64,000 nt of DNA from Bacteroidota bacterium (lineage in GTDB: Bacteria; Bacteroidota; Ignavibacteria; Kryptoniales; JAKASW01). The position numbers and the translations under genes were made by a program. Under the pieces are notes generated by a model. That model was not told the origin of the DNA and ran no database searches. It saw nothing but the letters and a program-made list of their open reading frames with translations. Shown here piece by piece: positions 1 to 8,371 of the stretch. How positions within the stretch are numbered: the stretch's first letter is position 1; the number at the start of each line of letters is the position of its first letter. The DNA lies in contig JAJZNW010000046.1 of NCBI GenBank assembly GCA_021811615.1, forward strand, positions 1 to 64,000, read 5' to 3'.

Positions 1-1199
1 TTCTTTATTCCGGTACCGGAATCGGTGAAACGTATGTTTATCTTACCGCTTACAAACTCCGTCGAAATGATCATCTTTCCTCCGTTAGGCATCGCGTCTT
101 TCGCGTTAATCAGTAGATTCAGGAAAGCCTGCTGCATGTAGTTCTTATTCGAGTCGAGTGGAGGGAGTTCTTCCGAAAAGCGCAGGTCAAATTCGATCCC
201 GCGGTTCTTGAACTGGTAGTCTACGAGAGCGATGATTTCATTTATGGCCCAGTTGATGTTTACCAGTTCGTGGTTCAGCTCATCGGGTACGCTTCTGGAG
301 AATGAGACGAGTTGTCGGGTGATCTGGGAGATTCTCTGCACCTGGTTCCTGATTATCTCGATCCTGTGTTCGACATCTTTTCCCTGCTGAAGGAGGGCGA
401 TATGGCCGAGAAGTATCTGCAGAGGGTTATTGATTTCGTGAGCTATGCCGCCTGCCAGTTCGCCGAGCGATGCAAGTTTGGCGGCCTGAAGCATCTGGGA
501 CTGCGATTTTTTCAGCTCTTCGGCGGCGTCCAGAAGTTTTCTTATGTTGTGGAGGTTCTCGATTGCGACGGCCGCCTGGTTCGAGAGAATTCCAAGCAGC
601 ATCAGCTCGTGGTCGGTGAAAGCCTTGCGAACGCTTCCGGTGCGTATGATGTATACTCCGATGGCTTCGTTGCGGAGAGTGAGCGGGACGACGACGAAAT
701 TTCTCTGCCCGGCCTCCGCCATCGAGGCATTCAGATCCGGGACCACCGTCGTCTTCTTCTGCTCTATGACCCAATCGAGAATGCCTTCTTCAAGCAGATG
801 CTGTGAAGCTTTGAGCATGTAATCCGAGCATGTGGAAAGAAATGGCTTAGTCTGGGACCTGGAAGCTCCCGTTTCAAATATCATGCTCTCTTCAACCGGG
901 ACCACTTGCCGTGTAAGTTCCAGGAGTGAATCGAAGACGGAAATCGGATCGGTGGCGGTGCTTATCGTATTTGCAAGTCTTTGCATCGCAAAGACCTCGT
1001 CCAGCGATTGTTTAATGTCTGTTTCGGTTTTCTCATGGAAGTCCAGCTTCATCTTGAGCAATTGGACGGTGCTTTCGAGCGCATGTATGTACGATTCGCG
1101 GGTTTCCATGAATCGTTCTATGGTTTCAGTCACGGCATGGGCCTGCGTTTTTGCGCTCTCCGTCTTTATATCGTTCTCTTCTATCTCTTCTTTTTTCAT
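1..1199 (-). CDS. GAF-domain sensor histidine kinase, C-terminus cut by window edge
   Basis: The minus-strand frame is open from the ATG at 1199 to base 1, giving about 399 visible residues without a stop. An N-terminal coiled-coil-rich stretch (about 1-70) precedes a GAF-like region (about 75-220). A HisKA domain follows with the phospho-acceptor His in HEINNP near residue 254. The N-box NLLINAKDAM begins the ATPase domain and the frame leaves the window within the G1 region. No membrane segment is seen, so the kinase is likely cytoplasmic. GGAG lies 7 bases before the ATG. It is the last visible gene of the flagellar cluster, 21 bases after an HDOD gene, so a role in flagellar gene control (FleS-like) is possible but inferred. 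The stimulus and the cognate regulator are unknown. Confidence 0.88.
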   Translation of the reverse strand, partial: MKKEEIEENDIKTESAKTQAHAVTETIERFMETRESYIHALESTVQLLKMKLDFHEKTETDIKQSLDEVFAMQRLANTISTATDPISVFDSLLELTRQVVPVEESMIFETGASRSQTKPFLSTCSDYMLKASQHLLEEGILDWVIEQKKTTVVPDLNASMAEAGQRNFVVVPLTLRNEAIGVYIIRTGSVRKAFTDHELMLLGILSNQAAVAIENLHNIRKLLDAAEELKKSQSQMLQAAKLASLGELAGGIAHEINNPLQILLGHIALLQQGKDVEHRIEIIRNQVQRISQITRQLVSFSRSVPDELNHELVNINWAINEIIALVDYQFKNRGIEFDLRFSEELPPLDSNKNYMQQAFLNLLINAKDAMPNGGKMIISTEFVSGKINIRFTDSGTGIK

Positions 1200-1220
1200 T
1201 TGTATCTCCGGGTAAACAAA

Positions 1221-2081
1221 TCAGATGATATTCACGAAAGTCCGTTCAAGATCTTCGCGCAGTTTCGAACCGAAGGACTCGTAGAATGCCTCGGTTATTT
1301 CAGCTTCGGAAATATTGAGGATCTTCAACGATTCGGGATCGTATGTCTGTACCTTCTCGTACGAGAGCGCTCCGATGCCAAGCTTATGGCAGAGATAGTC
1401 GACAAAATGAATCAATGCAGTCAGTTGAGGATTCCTTTCGGCGAGTCCCGGCTTGTGATGGTATTTGATGGCTTCGATCAGTTGCTCCGGCAGGTTCCAT
1501 CGTTCGGCGAGCCACGCCCCCATTTCACCATGTGTGGCGAAGAGTACAGTCTCTTCCATATCCTGGAAGGAGGCCTTCCCGCCGGTGACGGCATCCACGA
1601 TCTGCTTGTAGTCATCGTGGAAATACTGATGCGTCACGAGGATGCCGATATCGTGGATGAGCCCTGCCACGAACGACTCTCCGCTAATCCTGTAGCCGAG
1701 TTGCCTGGCAAGAGTACGAGCGGCAATGCCTGTCGCGAGTGAATGCTCCCAGAATTCTTTCGAATTGAAATACTTGTCCTGCTTCTTTTTGAAGGCGCTT
1801 ATCAGCGAAATGCTGATGAGGATTTCCTTCAGTGAATCGAAGCCGAGCACCATGATGGCAAAATCGAGCGTCGATATTTTTCTTTGAAATCCGTAAAACG
1901 GCGAGTTCGCTATCTTCAGGACCTTGGCGGTCAGGACCTGGTCGGCAGAGATGACGCTTGTGAGCTTGGAGACACTCGTGTTCGGATTGTCGATGAGCGA
2001 AGCAACCTCGACCGCAATCGTAGGAAGTGCGGGAAGCTGTATGATATTCTGTACTTTTTCTTTTAGAATCTCATTTTCCAT
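1221..2081 (-). CDS. HDOD domain protein
   Basis: This 286-residue protein is covered almost entirely by an HDOD domain (about 10-210), with the family signature region around NSPFYGF and a retained His-Asp pair in LIHDIG. HDOD proteins are signalling or scaffold proteins related to HD phosphohydrolases, often found with chemotaxis and flagellar genes; most have no proven enzyme activity. It overlaps the 3' end of the upstream HDOD-sigma4 gene by 19 bases, which suggests translational coupling. The two proteins are clearly alike over the HDOD part, so this looks like a tandem duplication, but this copy has no C-terminal HTH domain. Its target is unknown. Confidence 0.9.
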   Translation of the reverse strand: MENEILKEKVQNIIQLPALPTIAVEVASLIDNPNTSVSKLTSVISADQVLTAKVLKIANSPFYGFQRKISTLDFAIMVLGFDSLKEILISISLISAFKKKQDKYFNSKEFWEHSLATGIAARTLARQLGYRISGESFVAGLIHDIGILVTHQYFHDDYKQIVDAVTGGKASFQDMEETVLFATHGEMGAWLAERWNLPEQLIEAIKYHHKPGLAERNPQLTALIHFVDYLCHKLGIGALSYEKVQTYDPESLKILNISEAEITEAFYESFGSKLREDLERTFVNII

Positions 2082-3229
2082 TGGTCCAACCTATTCGTTA
2101 GTATCGCGCGCTCAGCCATCTGCTGAAGTGCGGAAATTGCGTTTTTGTAATACTCCGCGACCTTTGCTTCCTCGTAGCCCAGCACGGTCGCAACCTGTCT
2201 AAGTTCAAGCCCCTCGTAAAGCTTGAGAGTCAAAACGAGCCTTTCAGTGGAAGGAAGCAGCTTGATCGCATCTTTGAAAAATCTCTTCAATGTGCCGTCA
2301 TCCACTTCGTCCTCAGGTTGATCGTCTGGCTCAGACGCGGGGATATCCGGTTCGGCTCCCGGGGCGTAATCCGTCACCGGAACGCGAATCGTGATGAGAC
2401 TCGTGTTATCGTCGCTGATGTATTTTGAGGCGAGAACTCTCATCGGAGGGGCAAGACGTTCTATCCCCAGATACTTTATCGCCATGGTGTCGAACCTCAC
2501 CGGTTGGTCCGCGCAGGAATAGCCTACCGACGAGGCAATGAGACTGGCCGCGTGGACGATCGAAGTAAGCTCAGGATTAACTTCAGAAAATGCCGGGGAG
2601 TGATGGAATTTGATTGCCTCGACAAGGTATAGTGGGAAGCCCCATTTTGAGGCGAGCCATGCGCCGATTTCACCGTGCGTCGTCCCCGTAACCACAACTT
2701 CTGCCTGGGAAAGTTGCACGTTATCCTCGTTCACAAGCCTTAATATCTCAGCGAAATCTTCCTGGAAATATCTGTAAAGCACGAGCGTTCCTACGTCGTG
2801 GAGCAGACCCGATGCGTACGCCTCCCCCGGTATCCTGTATTTTGCCTCTCGTGCGAGAGTCCTGGCAGCGGAGGCGGTATCGACGGCGTGCTTCCAGAAT
2901 TTACGCGGGTCAAAGTCCTTCGTCGGGCCCCCCTTGAATAAGTCGATGACCGTGAGAGAAAGGATCGTCTCCCTGAGAGTCTCGAACCCGAGAGCCACGA
3001 TTGCCCATTCGATCGTCGAAATCTTCCTGACAAAACCGTAATAGGGTGAGTTTGCGACGCGGAGTATCTTGGTCGCGAGCGACGGGTCTCTTGAAATTAT
3101 CCTCGCCAGCTCGGCCGCGCTGCTGTCGGAATCGCTTGCAAGCCGCATAACCTCCAACGCGGTCGTCGGAAATGTCGGCAAGTCCTTTATCGATGATAAC
3201 CTATCAGTCAATTGTCCAACCCCTATCAT
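2063..3229 (-). CDS. HDOD domain fused to a sigma-70 region-4-like HTH
   Basis: This 388-residue protein has two parts. Residues about 10-215 form an HDOD domain with the pair H144-D145 in LLHDVG. An acidic linker (about 291-313) leads to residues about 314-372, which resemble sigma-factor region 4: LPSTERLVLTLKLYEGL followed by LRQVATVLGYEEAKV aligns by eye with LADRERMVVTLYYYEEL and FKEIGKVLGISESRV of the FliA encoded just upstream. No region 2 is present, so it is not a complete sigma factor. Its start overlaps the fliA stop by 4 bases (ATGA). It could bind RNA polymerase, a -35 element or an anti-sigma factor. That role is inference; the domain similarity is what is seen. Confidence 0.82.
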   Translation of the reverse strand: MIGVGQLTDRLSSIKDLPTFPTTALEVMRLASDSDSSAAELARIISRDPSLATKILRVANSPYYGFVRKISTIEWAIVALGFETLRETILSLTVIDLFKGGPTKDFDPRKFWKHAVDTASAARTLAREAKYRIPGEAYASGLLHDVGTLVLYRYFQEDFAEILRLVNEDNVQLSQAEVVVTGTTHGEIGAWLASKWGFPLYLVEAIKFHHSPAFSEVNPELTSIVHAASLIASSVGYSCADQPVRFDTMAIKYLGIERLAPPMRVLASKYISDDNTSLITIRVPVTDYAPGAEPDIPASEPDDQPEDEVDDGTLKRFFKDAIKLLPSTERLVLTLKLYEGLELRQVATVLGYEEAKVAEYYKNAISALQQMAERAILTNRLDQWKMRF

Positions 3230-3954
3230 AGTTCAACAACCCTTCTAAACTGCTCTTTCAATTTCGATATCACTTCCGAGTGTATCTGGGACACGCGCGA
3301 TTCGCTGATGCCAAGGACTTTCCCAATCTCTTTGAAAGTGAGCTCCTCGTAATAGTAAAGAGTGACCACCATGCGTTCTCTATCGGCCAGCTGTTTCAGG
3401 ATCTTCACGAGTTGACCCTTCAATTCCTCATCCTCGAACTGCTCGATAACTTCGCTGTCGCTGCCGATCACATCTTCCAGAGTCATATCTTCGCCGATCG
3501 CCCTGGTGAGTGAGACGGCCTCTGCATTGGCCAGATAACCCTTGATCTGCTCAAACTCGCTTATGCTCATGTTTATGGCCCGGGCGTATTTCTCGCCGTT
3601 GACGCTGTCCATATCGAGCTCACTGAGCGATTTGGATGCTTTCTTGTATTTGTCGCGGACCGATCTCGGAAGCCAATCGACTTTCCTGATCTCGTCCAGC
3701 ATGACACCGCGAATTCTCTGGGACGCAAATGTTTCGAACTTGACTCCACGCTTCGGATCGAACCTCTCTATAGCCTCGACGAGCCCGATTATACCTATAC
3801 TCATCAGGTCGTCCGTATCGAAAACACATTTCGACGGAAGGTTAATTGCGCGGGCCGCATATTTGACGAGATTCATGTAAGAAAGCACGAGGTCTTTCTT
3901 CACTGCCGCCGTCTTGCGCCTGGAGTACTTCTCCCAGAGTTCTTGAGTTGTCAT
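3226..3954 (-). CDS. fliA: RNA polymerase sigma-28 factor for flagellar genes
   Basis: This 242-residue protein is the FliA/WhiG/SigD-type sigma factor that directs late flagellar and chemotaxis promoters. Region 2 is marked by DTDDLMSIGIIGLVEAIERF and the typical RIRGVMLDEIR stretch. Region 3 covers about 100-160. Region 4 ends the protein with LADRERMVVTLYYYEELTF and an HTH containing LGISESRVSQIHS. The length is normal for the family. The ATG overlaps the preceding small gene's stop (ATGA), and the next gene starts within its own stop, so it sits in a tightly coupled operon after flhF-flhG. The FlgM anti-sigma factor is not in this window. Confidence 0.97.
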   Translation of the reverse strand: MTTQELWEKYSRRKTAAVKKDLVLSYMNLVKYAARAINLPSKCVFDTDDLMSIGIIGLVEAIERFDPKRGVKFETFASQRIRGVMLDEIRKVDWLPRSVRDKYKKASKSLSELDMDSVNGEKYARAINMSISEFEQIKGYLANAEAVSLTRAIGEDMTLEDVIGSDSEVIEQFEDEELKGQLVKILKQLADRERMVVTLYYYEELTFKEIGKVLGISESRVSQIHSEVISKLKEQFRRVVEL

Positions 3955-4220
3955 GATTGCATCTCAACTTTCTTGCTCTGCAGCTGTGCCGATTGCACGT
4001 GCTGATCTGCCGCAGGTATTTTCGCGTTTTCCGATCTGTTCTTCTGAAGCGTCAGGAAGAACATGAGTAGCATTGTGAACAGGAGAATAATCAGGGCGAC
4101 ACCGAACGCAACCATAAACGCCCTTACTATCGCATCAACCACGCCGTACCCGTCCGAGGCGAAATAAACCACCCCGAGGAAGAAGACCAGCATCGGTATT
4201 TTCGTTCCAAGCTTGTCCAT
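3951..4220 (-). CDS. Small two-helix membrane protein, unknown function
   Basis: I read an 89-residue protein from the ATG at 4220, which overlaps the flhG stop as ATGA. A longer frame starts at 4274 but would lie inside flhG. The sequence has two hydrophobic segments (about 9-28 and 35-57), then a polar tail rich in Gln, Lys and Ser. I do not recognise a family. It lies between flhG and fliA and shares start/stop overlaps with both, so it is co-translated with regulators of flagellar number and late gene expression. In the Bacillus order this place holds chemotaxis genes and swrB. A membrane partner of FlhG or of the switch complex is possible but unproven. Confidence 0.7.
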   Translation of the reverse strand: MDKLGTKIPMLVFFLGVVYFASDGYGVVDAIVRAFMVAFGVALIILLFTMLLMFFLTLQKNRSENAKIPAADQHVQSAQLQSKKVEMQS

Positions 4221-5068
4221 CACGCTTTCTTCCTGAATGACCCTTTTGCCAGGATGCGTTCCGCGATCGAACAAAGCGCCTTTGATGACGCCGAATCGGG
4301 AAACTCTTTCAAGAACGGAACCTGGACGCTTACAGCTTTCTCGACAGACTCATCCGAAGGGATGAAACCGGCATAGTCGATTTTGAGATTGAGAAAATGC
4401 TCGCTGACCATGTCAAATTTTGCTCTGACTTCGTCCGCCTCTCCCGCGCTCTTCGCCCTGTTTATCAGGAGACTGAGGTCTGCACTCGAATTGATCCTCT
4501 TGATCGCCTTGACAAGCACGTAGGCATCCATGACCGCCGTAGGCTCAGGTGTAGAAACCACGAGGACTTCGTCTGAGAGAAGAGCGAGGGATATGGATTC
4601 CTGCACTATGCCGCCGGCAGTGTCGATCACCGCGTAATGAAATGCTGGCTCTGCGAGCTTCACTTCCCTGAAGAAAGCCGCCGCGTCTCCGGAACCTAAC
4701 TTCTTAAGCCTTCCATCGGACATGCCTGCCAACAGGAACACGTTCGGAGATATTTCCGCAACTGCCTCCCGGAGGCCGACCTTCCCTTCAATCACATCGA
4801 AGAGCCTGAAATTCGGAGAGACACCCGACAGGATGTCGAGGTTCGAGAGGTTGACGTTGCCGTCGACCAGGAGAACGCGTGCGCCCTCACGGGCCAACGC
4901 TATCCCGAGATTCAGGGCTATATTGCTTTTCCCGACGCCGCCTTTTCCGCTCACTACGCTGATCTTGTGAGGCTGATTCCCGATTTGTGTGACAGCTGTC
5001 TGCGCGTTCACCACTTCCCTCAATCTCACCGCCTGGTCAAGCATTGGCTTCAACTCCGGCTTTATCAC
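4220..5068 (-). CDS. flhG: MinD-like ATPase controlling flagellar number and placement
   Basis: This 282-residue protein is a ParA/MinD-family ATPase of the FlhG (YlxH/FleN) type. The deviant Walker A motif GKGGVGKS is at residues 41-48. The Walker B-like stretch YAVIDTAGGI and the switch-like VVSTPEPTAVMDAY region follow. FlhG works against the GTPase FlhF to set where and how many flagella form, and stimulates FlhF GTP hydrolysis through its N-terminal tail. Its start lies 32 bases inside the 3' end of flhF, as in many flhF-flhG pairs. Confidence 0.95.
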   Translation of the reverse strand: MIKPELKPMLDQAVRLREVVNAQTAVTQIGNQPHKISVVSGKGGVGKSNIALNLGIALAREGARVLLVDGNVNLSNLDILSGVSPNFRLFDVIEGKVGLREAVAEISPNVFLLAGMSDGRLKKLGSGDAAAFFREVKLAEPAFHYAVIDTAGGIVQESISLALLSDEVLVVSTPEPTAVMDAYVLVKAIKRINSSADLSLLINRAKSAGEADEVRAKFDMVSEHFLNLKIDYAGFIPSDESVEKAVSVQVPFLKEFPDSASSKALCSIAERILAKGSFRKKA

Positions 5069-6293
5069 GAGATGAGCCGACCGGATAAATCATCTTCGCG
5101 AGCATTTCTCCCGATGCAGGCTCTATGTCGTCGGGAACGCTCTGGCCGTTCGTGATAAACGAAAACGGTATGTTCGAGCTCCGGGCAAGGCTAAGGAGCA
5201 TGCCGAGAGAGACCGCCTCATCGGTCTTCGTTATCAATAGCCTGTTCGGCTTCAGGCCTTTGAATTTCCTGTAGACATCCAGCACGGTGCTTGCCGAGAA
5301 GTTTGCGCTCAACACCAGATGGACTTCGTTCGGATCCGCAGCATCGATAAACCTGCCGAGCTCGATTATTTTGTCGGGCTTCCGCTGACTTCTGCCAACA
5401 GTATCTATGTAAATCGTGTCGCAGTTCGAATATTTCCTGATTGCGGCGATCATCTCGTCCGGGGTGTAGACGACAGACAACGGTATAGATGCTATATCTG
5501 CGAATGTCTTGAGCTGATCGATGGCGCCGATCCTGTATGTGTCGGCAGTGATGAGCGCAACGTTCTCCCCTTTGACGAGTTTGCTAATTGAAGCCAGCTT
5601 AGCCACCGTAGTGGTTTTACCGACACCGGTCGGTCCGACAAGCGCTACGACGTAGCCTTTCCTTCCGAGCCGCCTGGCAGGAGCCTCCGTGAAGCGCCTG
5701 GCGATCGAGCTGTATGCGATATTATCGACGGCAAACTGATTCTGGCTCGCGCTTCCGCCGAGCTTGTTGTTGCATGTCTGAACGATTTCGAGGGCTACAT
5801 CTTCTTCGACCTCGTTGTCCGTCAGAGTTGTGTACACATTTTTCAACGCTTCTGAGAGAACCGGCATCTTGGAGTGCTTTATATGCTGGGCTATTTCACC
5901 AAGCGCGTTTTTGACCTCAGAGAGCTCCTGCTTGAGCGCATCGCTCTCGACGCTTGACACGGCCTGCGCAATCGTCACAGGAGGACGCTTCGCCGAAGCA
6001 TCCGCTTTCCGTTTCTCTTCAAATTTCGAGGCCAGCTGTCTGAGGCTGCCGAGGACATCCTCGCCGGCGGAGGGCGACTGCTGCGGTCGGGACTGTTGAA
6101 CCCGGGGCTGTACCCTCATAGGAGATTCATCGTAAGCGGCAGTCACTTCGACGTATTCCTCGTTCCCAATTCCAAGGACGCCGCCTTTTGTGACGCGACG
6201 CGTGTTTAAGACGACGGCTTCTTCGCCGAATTCCTGACGCATTTTCTCGACGGCTTCCTTTGCCGTAGCTCCGGTGAATTTCTTTATTCTCAT
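5037..6293 (-). CDS. flhF: Signal-recognition-particle-type GTPase FlhF
   Basis: This 418-residue protein is the third SRP-type GTPase, needed for recruiting early flagellar parts to the assembly site. It starts with the conserved MRIKKF stretch, has a variable Gln/Pro-rich B domain (about 60-110), and carries the NG domain from about 145 with the P-loop GPTGVGKT at 220-227. The later stretch VHLVLSANFSASTVLDVYRKF and the TKTDEAVSLG motif (guanine recognition) are typical. The ATG overlaps the flhA stop. The next gene, flhG, begins inside its 3' end. Confidence 0.96.
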   Translation of the reverse strand: MRIKKFTGATAKEAVEKMRQEFGEEAVVLNTRRVTKGGVLGIGNEEYVEVTAAYDESPMRVQPRVQQSRPQQSPSAGEDVLGSLRQLASKFEEKRKADASAKRPPVTIAQAVSSVESDALKQELSEVKNALGEIAQHIKHSKMPVLSEALKNVYTTLTDNEVEEDVALEIVQTCNNKLGGSASQNQFAVDNIAYSSIARRFTEAPARRLGRKGYVVALVGPTGVGKTTTVAKLASISKLVKGENVALITADTYRIGAIDQLKTFADIASIPLSVVYTPDEMIAAIRKYSNCDTIYIDTVGRSQRKPDKIIELGRFIDAADPNEVHLVLSANFSASTVLDVYRKFKGLKPNRLLITKTDEAVSLGMLLSLARSSNIPFSFITNGQSVPDDIEPASGEMLAKMIYPVGSSRDKAGVEANA

Positions 6294-8371
6294 CCTGCTA
6301 CTATCCTTCCGATGATGTCAATCTCGGTGCGCGCCGGCAGCTCCGTGTACGAAGTGACGGCCACCTGCTGGAAGTTCGTATGTATAAGCCTGTAGAAATA
6401 GAGTCTGACAGTCGCCGAACAGATAACGACGGGGTCATAACCGAACGACTGGGCATGCTCGACATTTTTCGAGACGCTGTCGCTTATCTTCCTGGTAATC
6501 TCCGGGGAAAGGCCGAGCGTGTTCGTGATCTCTTTCTGGGTTTGCAGAGAACCCGACAGGATCTGCTCCACCGAGGGATCGAGCGTGATGGCGTGTATTA
6601 CGCCCGATGGATCCGCATAAAGCGCCGCGATCGTCTCAGAGAGTGCGTGTCTGACGTATTCGGTCAGCACTTCCGTATTTTTCGTGACCTTGGAATAATC
6701 GAGGAGCGACTCTATGATTGTAACGAGGTCCCGTATCGGAATTCGTTCCTTAAGGAGATTCTGCAGGACCTTCTGAAGCGTCCCCAGCGGAAGAAGATCC
6801 GGATTGATCTCATCGACAAGTGCTCCGTAATCCTTCTTCAGGTTGTCTATGAGCATCTTCACTTCCTGCCTGCTGAGAATCTTATCCGCATTCCTCTTCA
6901 ATGTCTCGCCGAGGTGTGTCGAAAGAACGGCAGGAGCCTCGACGACCGTGAAGCCGAGAACCTCGGCATTGTCGCGCTGCGTTCGCTCTACCCAGACCGC
7001 CGGCAAACCGAACGTCGGATCGGTCACATAAATACCGGGGATGTCACCCTCCTTCATAGAAGGACTCATCGCGAGGTAACGATCCATATAGAGCTCGCCC
7101 TGAGCAACCTGGACGCCTCTTATCTTGATCACGTACCGGCTCGGGGGGAGTTGAAGATTGTCGCGCACCCTGATCGGAGGGACGATCATCCCGAATTCGA
7201 GAGCGATCTGTTTCCTGAGATTAGTGATGCGCTGGAAAAGGTCGCCTCCCGCAGCTTCGTCTACCATCGAAATCAGTCCGTAGCCGATCTCAAGTTCGAT
7301 CGGATCAACCTGCAGGTAGGACTCGATCTTCTCATCCTTCTTCTCTTCTTCGGTAGCCGCCTTCGCCTGCTCCTCCGCAGGCTGCTTCGATAAAGTCTTC
7401 GACCTGACGTAGCCGAAACCTGCCACGATGGAAGCGAGGGCGAGGAAAGGCACGGTAGGAAGGCCTGGTATGATCGCAAAGAAACCGAGTGTCCCGCCTG
7501 CTATGTAAAGCGCTTTCGGTCGCGACAGTAGCTGCTTCTTCAACTCCTGGTCGAGCTGGCCGCCGGACGCGCTCCTGGTTACAATCATACCGGCGGCAGT
7601 AGAAATGACGAGGGCGGGTATCTGCGTGACCAGGCCGTCGCCGATCGTGAGAAGTGTGTAGTGCGACAGGGATCCTGTGAAACTCATTCCGAGCTGCGCC
7701 ATGCCGATTATGAATCCGCCTACGATATTGACTACGATTATGATAACGCCGGCGATCGCGTCACCTTTGACAAACTTGCTTGCACCGTCCATCGCGCCGA
7801 AGAAGTCGGCCTCCCTCTGAAGGTTGATTCGCCGCTGCCTTGCCTGCTCTTCCGTGATTAAACCGGAGTTCATGTCGGCGTCGATGCTCATCTGTTTTCC
7901 GGGCATCGCATCCAGTGTGAACCTGGCCGTGACTTCCGCGATTCTTCCGGAGCCCTTGATTATTACCACAAACTGGATGGTCGCCAAGATTATGAATATG
8001 ATAACGCCGACCACGTAATTGCCCTGGACAACGAACGAGCCGAACGCGTGAATAACTTCACCGGCATATCCCTTACTCAGTATCAACCTTGAAGAGGCGA
8101 CGTTCAGAGAGAGACGGAAGAGCGTGAGGATCAGGAGCAAACCGGGGAATGCGGAAAGCTCGAGCGGGCTCGTGATGTACATGGCGACCATCAGGAGAAC
8201 GATCGAGAAAGTGATGTTTGCCGAAATCAGGATATCGAGCATGAACGGCGGAAGCGGTACGATCATCAGGGAGAGAATCAGCAGGACCACCCCCGCGAGA
8301 AGCAGGTCGGTATTCTTTCCGAATAACCTGTATGCTTTGCTGGCCGATATTCTATCTATGGTCGCTGCCAT
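6290..8371 (-). CDS. flhA: Flagellar export gate protein FlhA
   Basis: This 693-residue inner-membrane protein forms the nonameric ring of the flagellar type III export gate. The N-terminal half has about eight membrane helices starting near residue 24. The conserved cytoplasmic FHIPEP segment contains FTLDAMPGKQMSIDAD (about 151-166). The C-terminal half, from about 335, is the soluble domain that docks chaperone-substrate complexes. Its length is normal. It follows flhB with no gap and overlaps flhF by 4 bases. Confidence 0.97.
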   Translation of the reverse strand: MAATIDRISASKAYRLFGKNTDLLLAGVVLLILSLMIVPLPPFMLDILISANITFSIVLLMVAMYITSPLELSAFPGLLLILTLFRLSLNVASSRLILSKGYAGEVIHAFGSFVVQGNYVVGVIIFIILATIQFVVIIKGSGRIAEVTARFTLDAMPGKQMSIDADMNSGLITEEQARQRRINLQREADFFGAMDGASKFVKGDAIAGVIIIVVNIVGGFIIGMAQLGMSFTGSLSHYTLLTIGDGLVTQIPALVISTAAGMIVTRSASGGQLDQELKKQLLSRPKALYIAGGTLGFFAIIPGLPTVPFLALASIVAGFGYVRSKTLSKQPAEEQAKAATEEEKKDEKIESYLQVDPIELEIGYGLISMVDEAAGGDLFQRITNLRKQIALEFGMIVPPIRVRDNLQLPPSRYVIKIRGVQVAQGELYMDRYLAMSPSMKEGDIPGIYVTDPTFGLPAVWVERTQRDNAEVLGFTVVEAPAVLSTHLGETLKRNADKILSRQEVKMLIDNLKKDYGALVDEINPDLLPLGTLQKVLQNLLKERIPIRDLVTIIESLLDYSKVTKNTEVLTEYVRHALSETIAALYADPSGVIHAITLDPSVEQILSGSLQTQKEITNTLGLSPEITRKISDSVSKNVEHAQSFGYDPVVICSATVRLYFYRLIHTNFQQVAVTSYTELPARTEIDIIGRIVAG

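Noticed and set aside
6380-7393. 337-residue plus-strand frame opposite flhA
   Set aside because: It is the complement of a well-conserved flhA region, is rich in Arg/Leu/Asp typical of shadow frames, and has no ribosome site.
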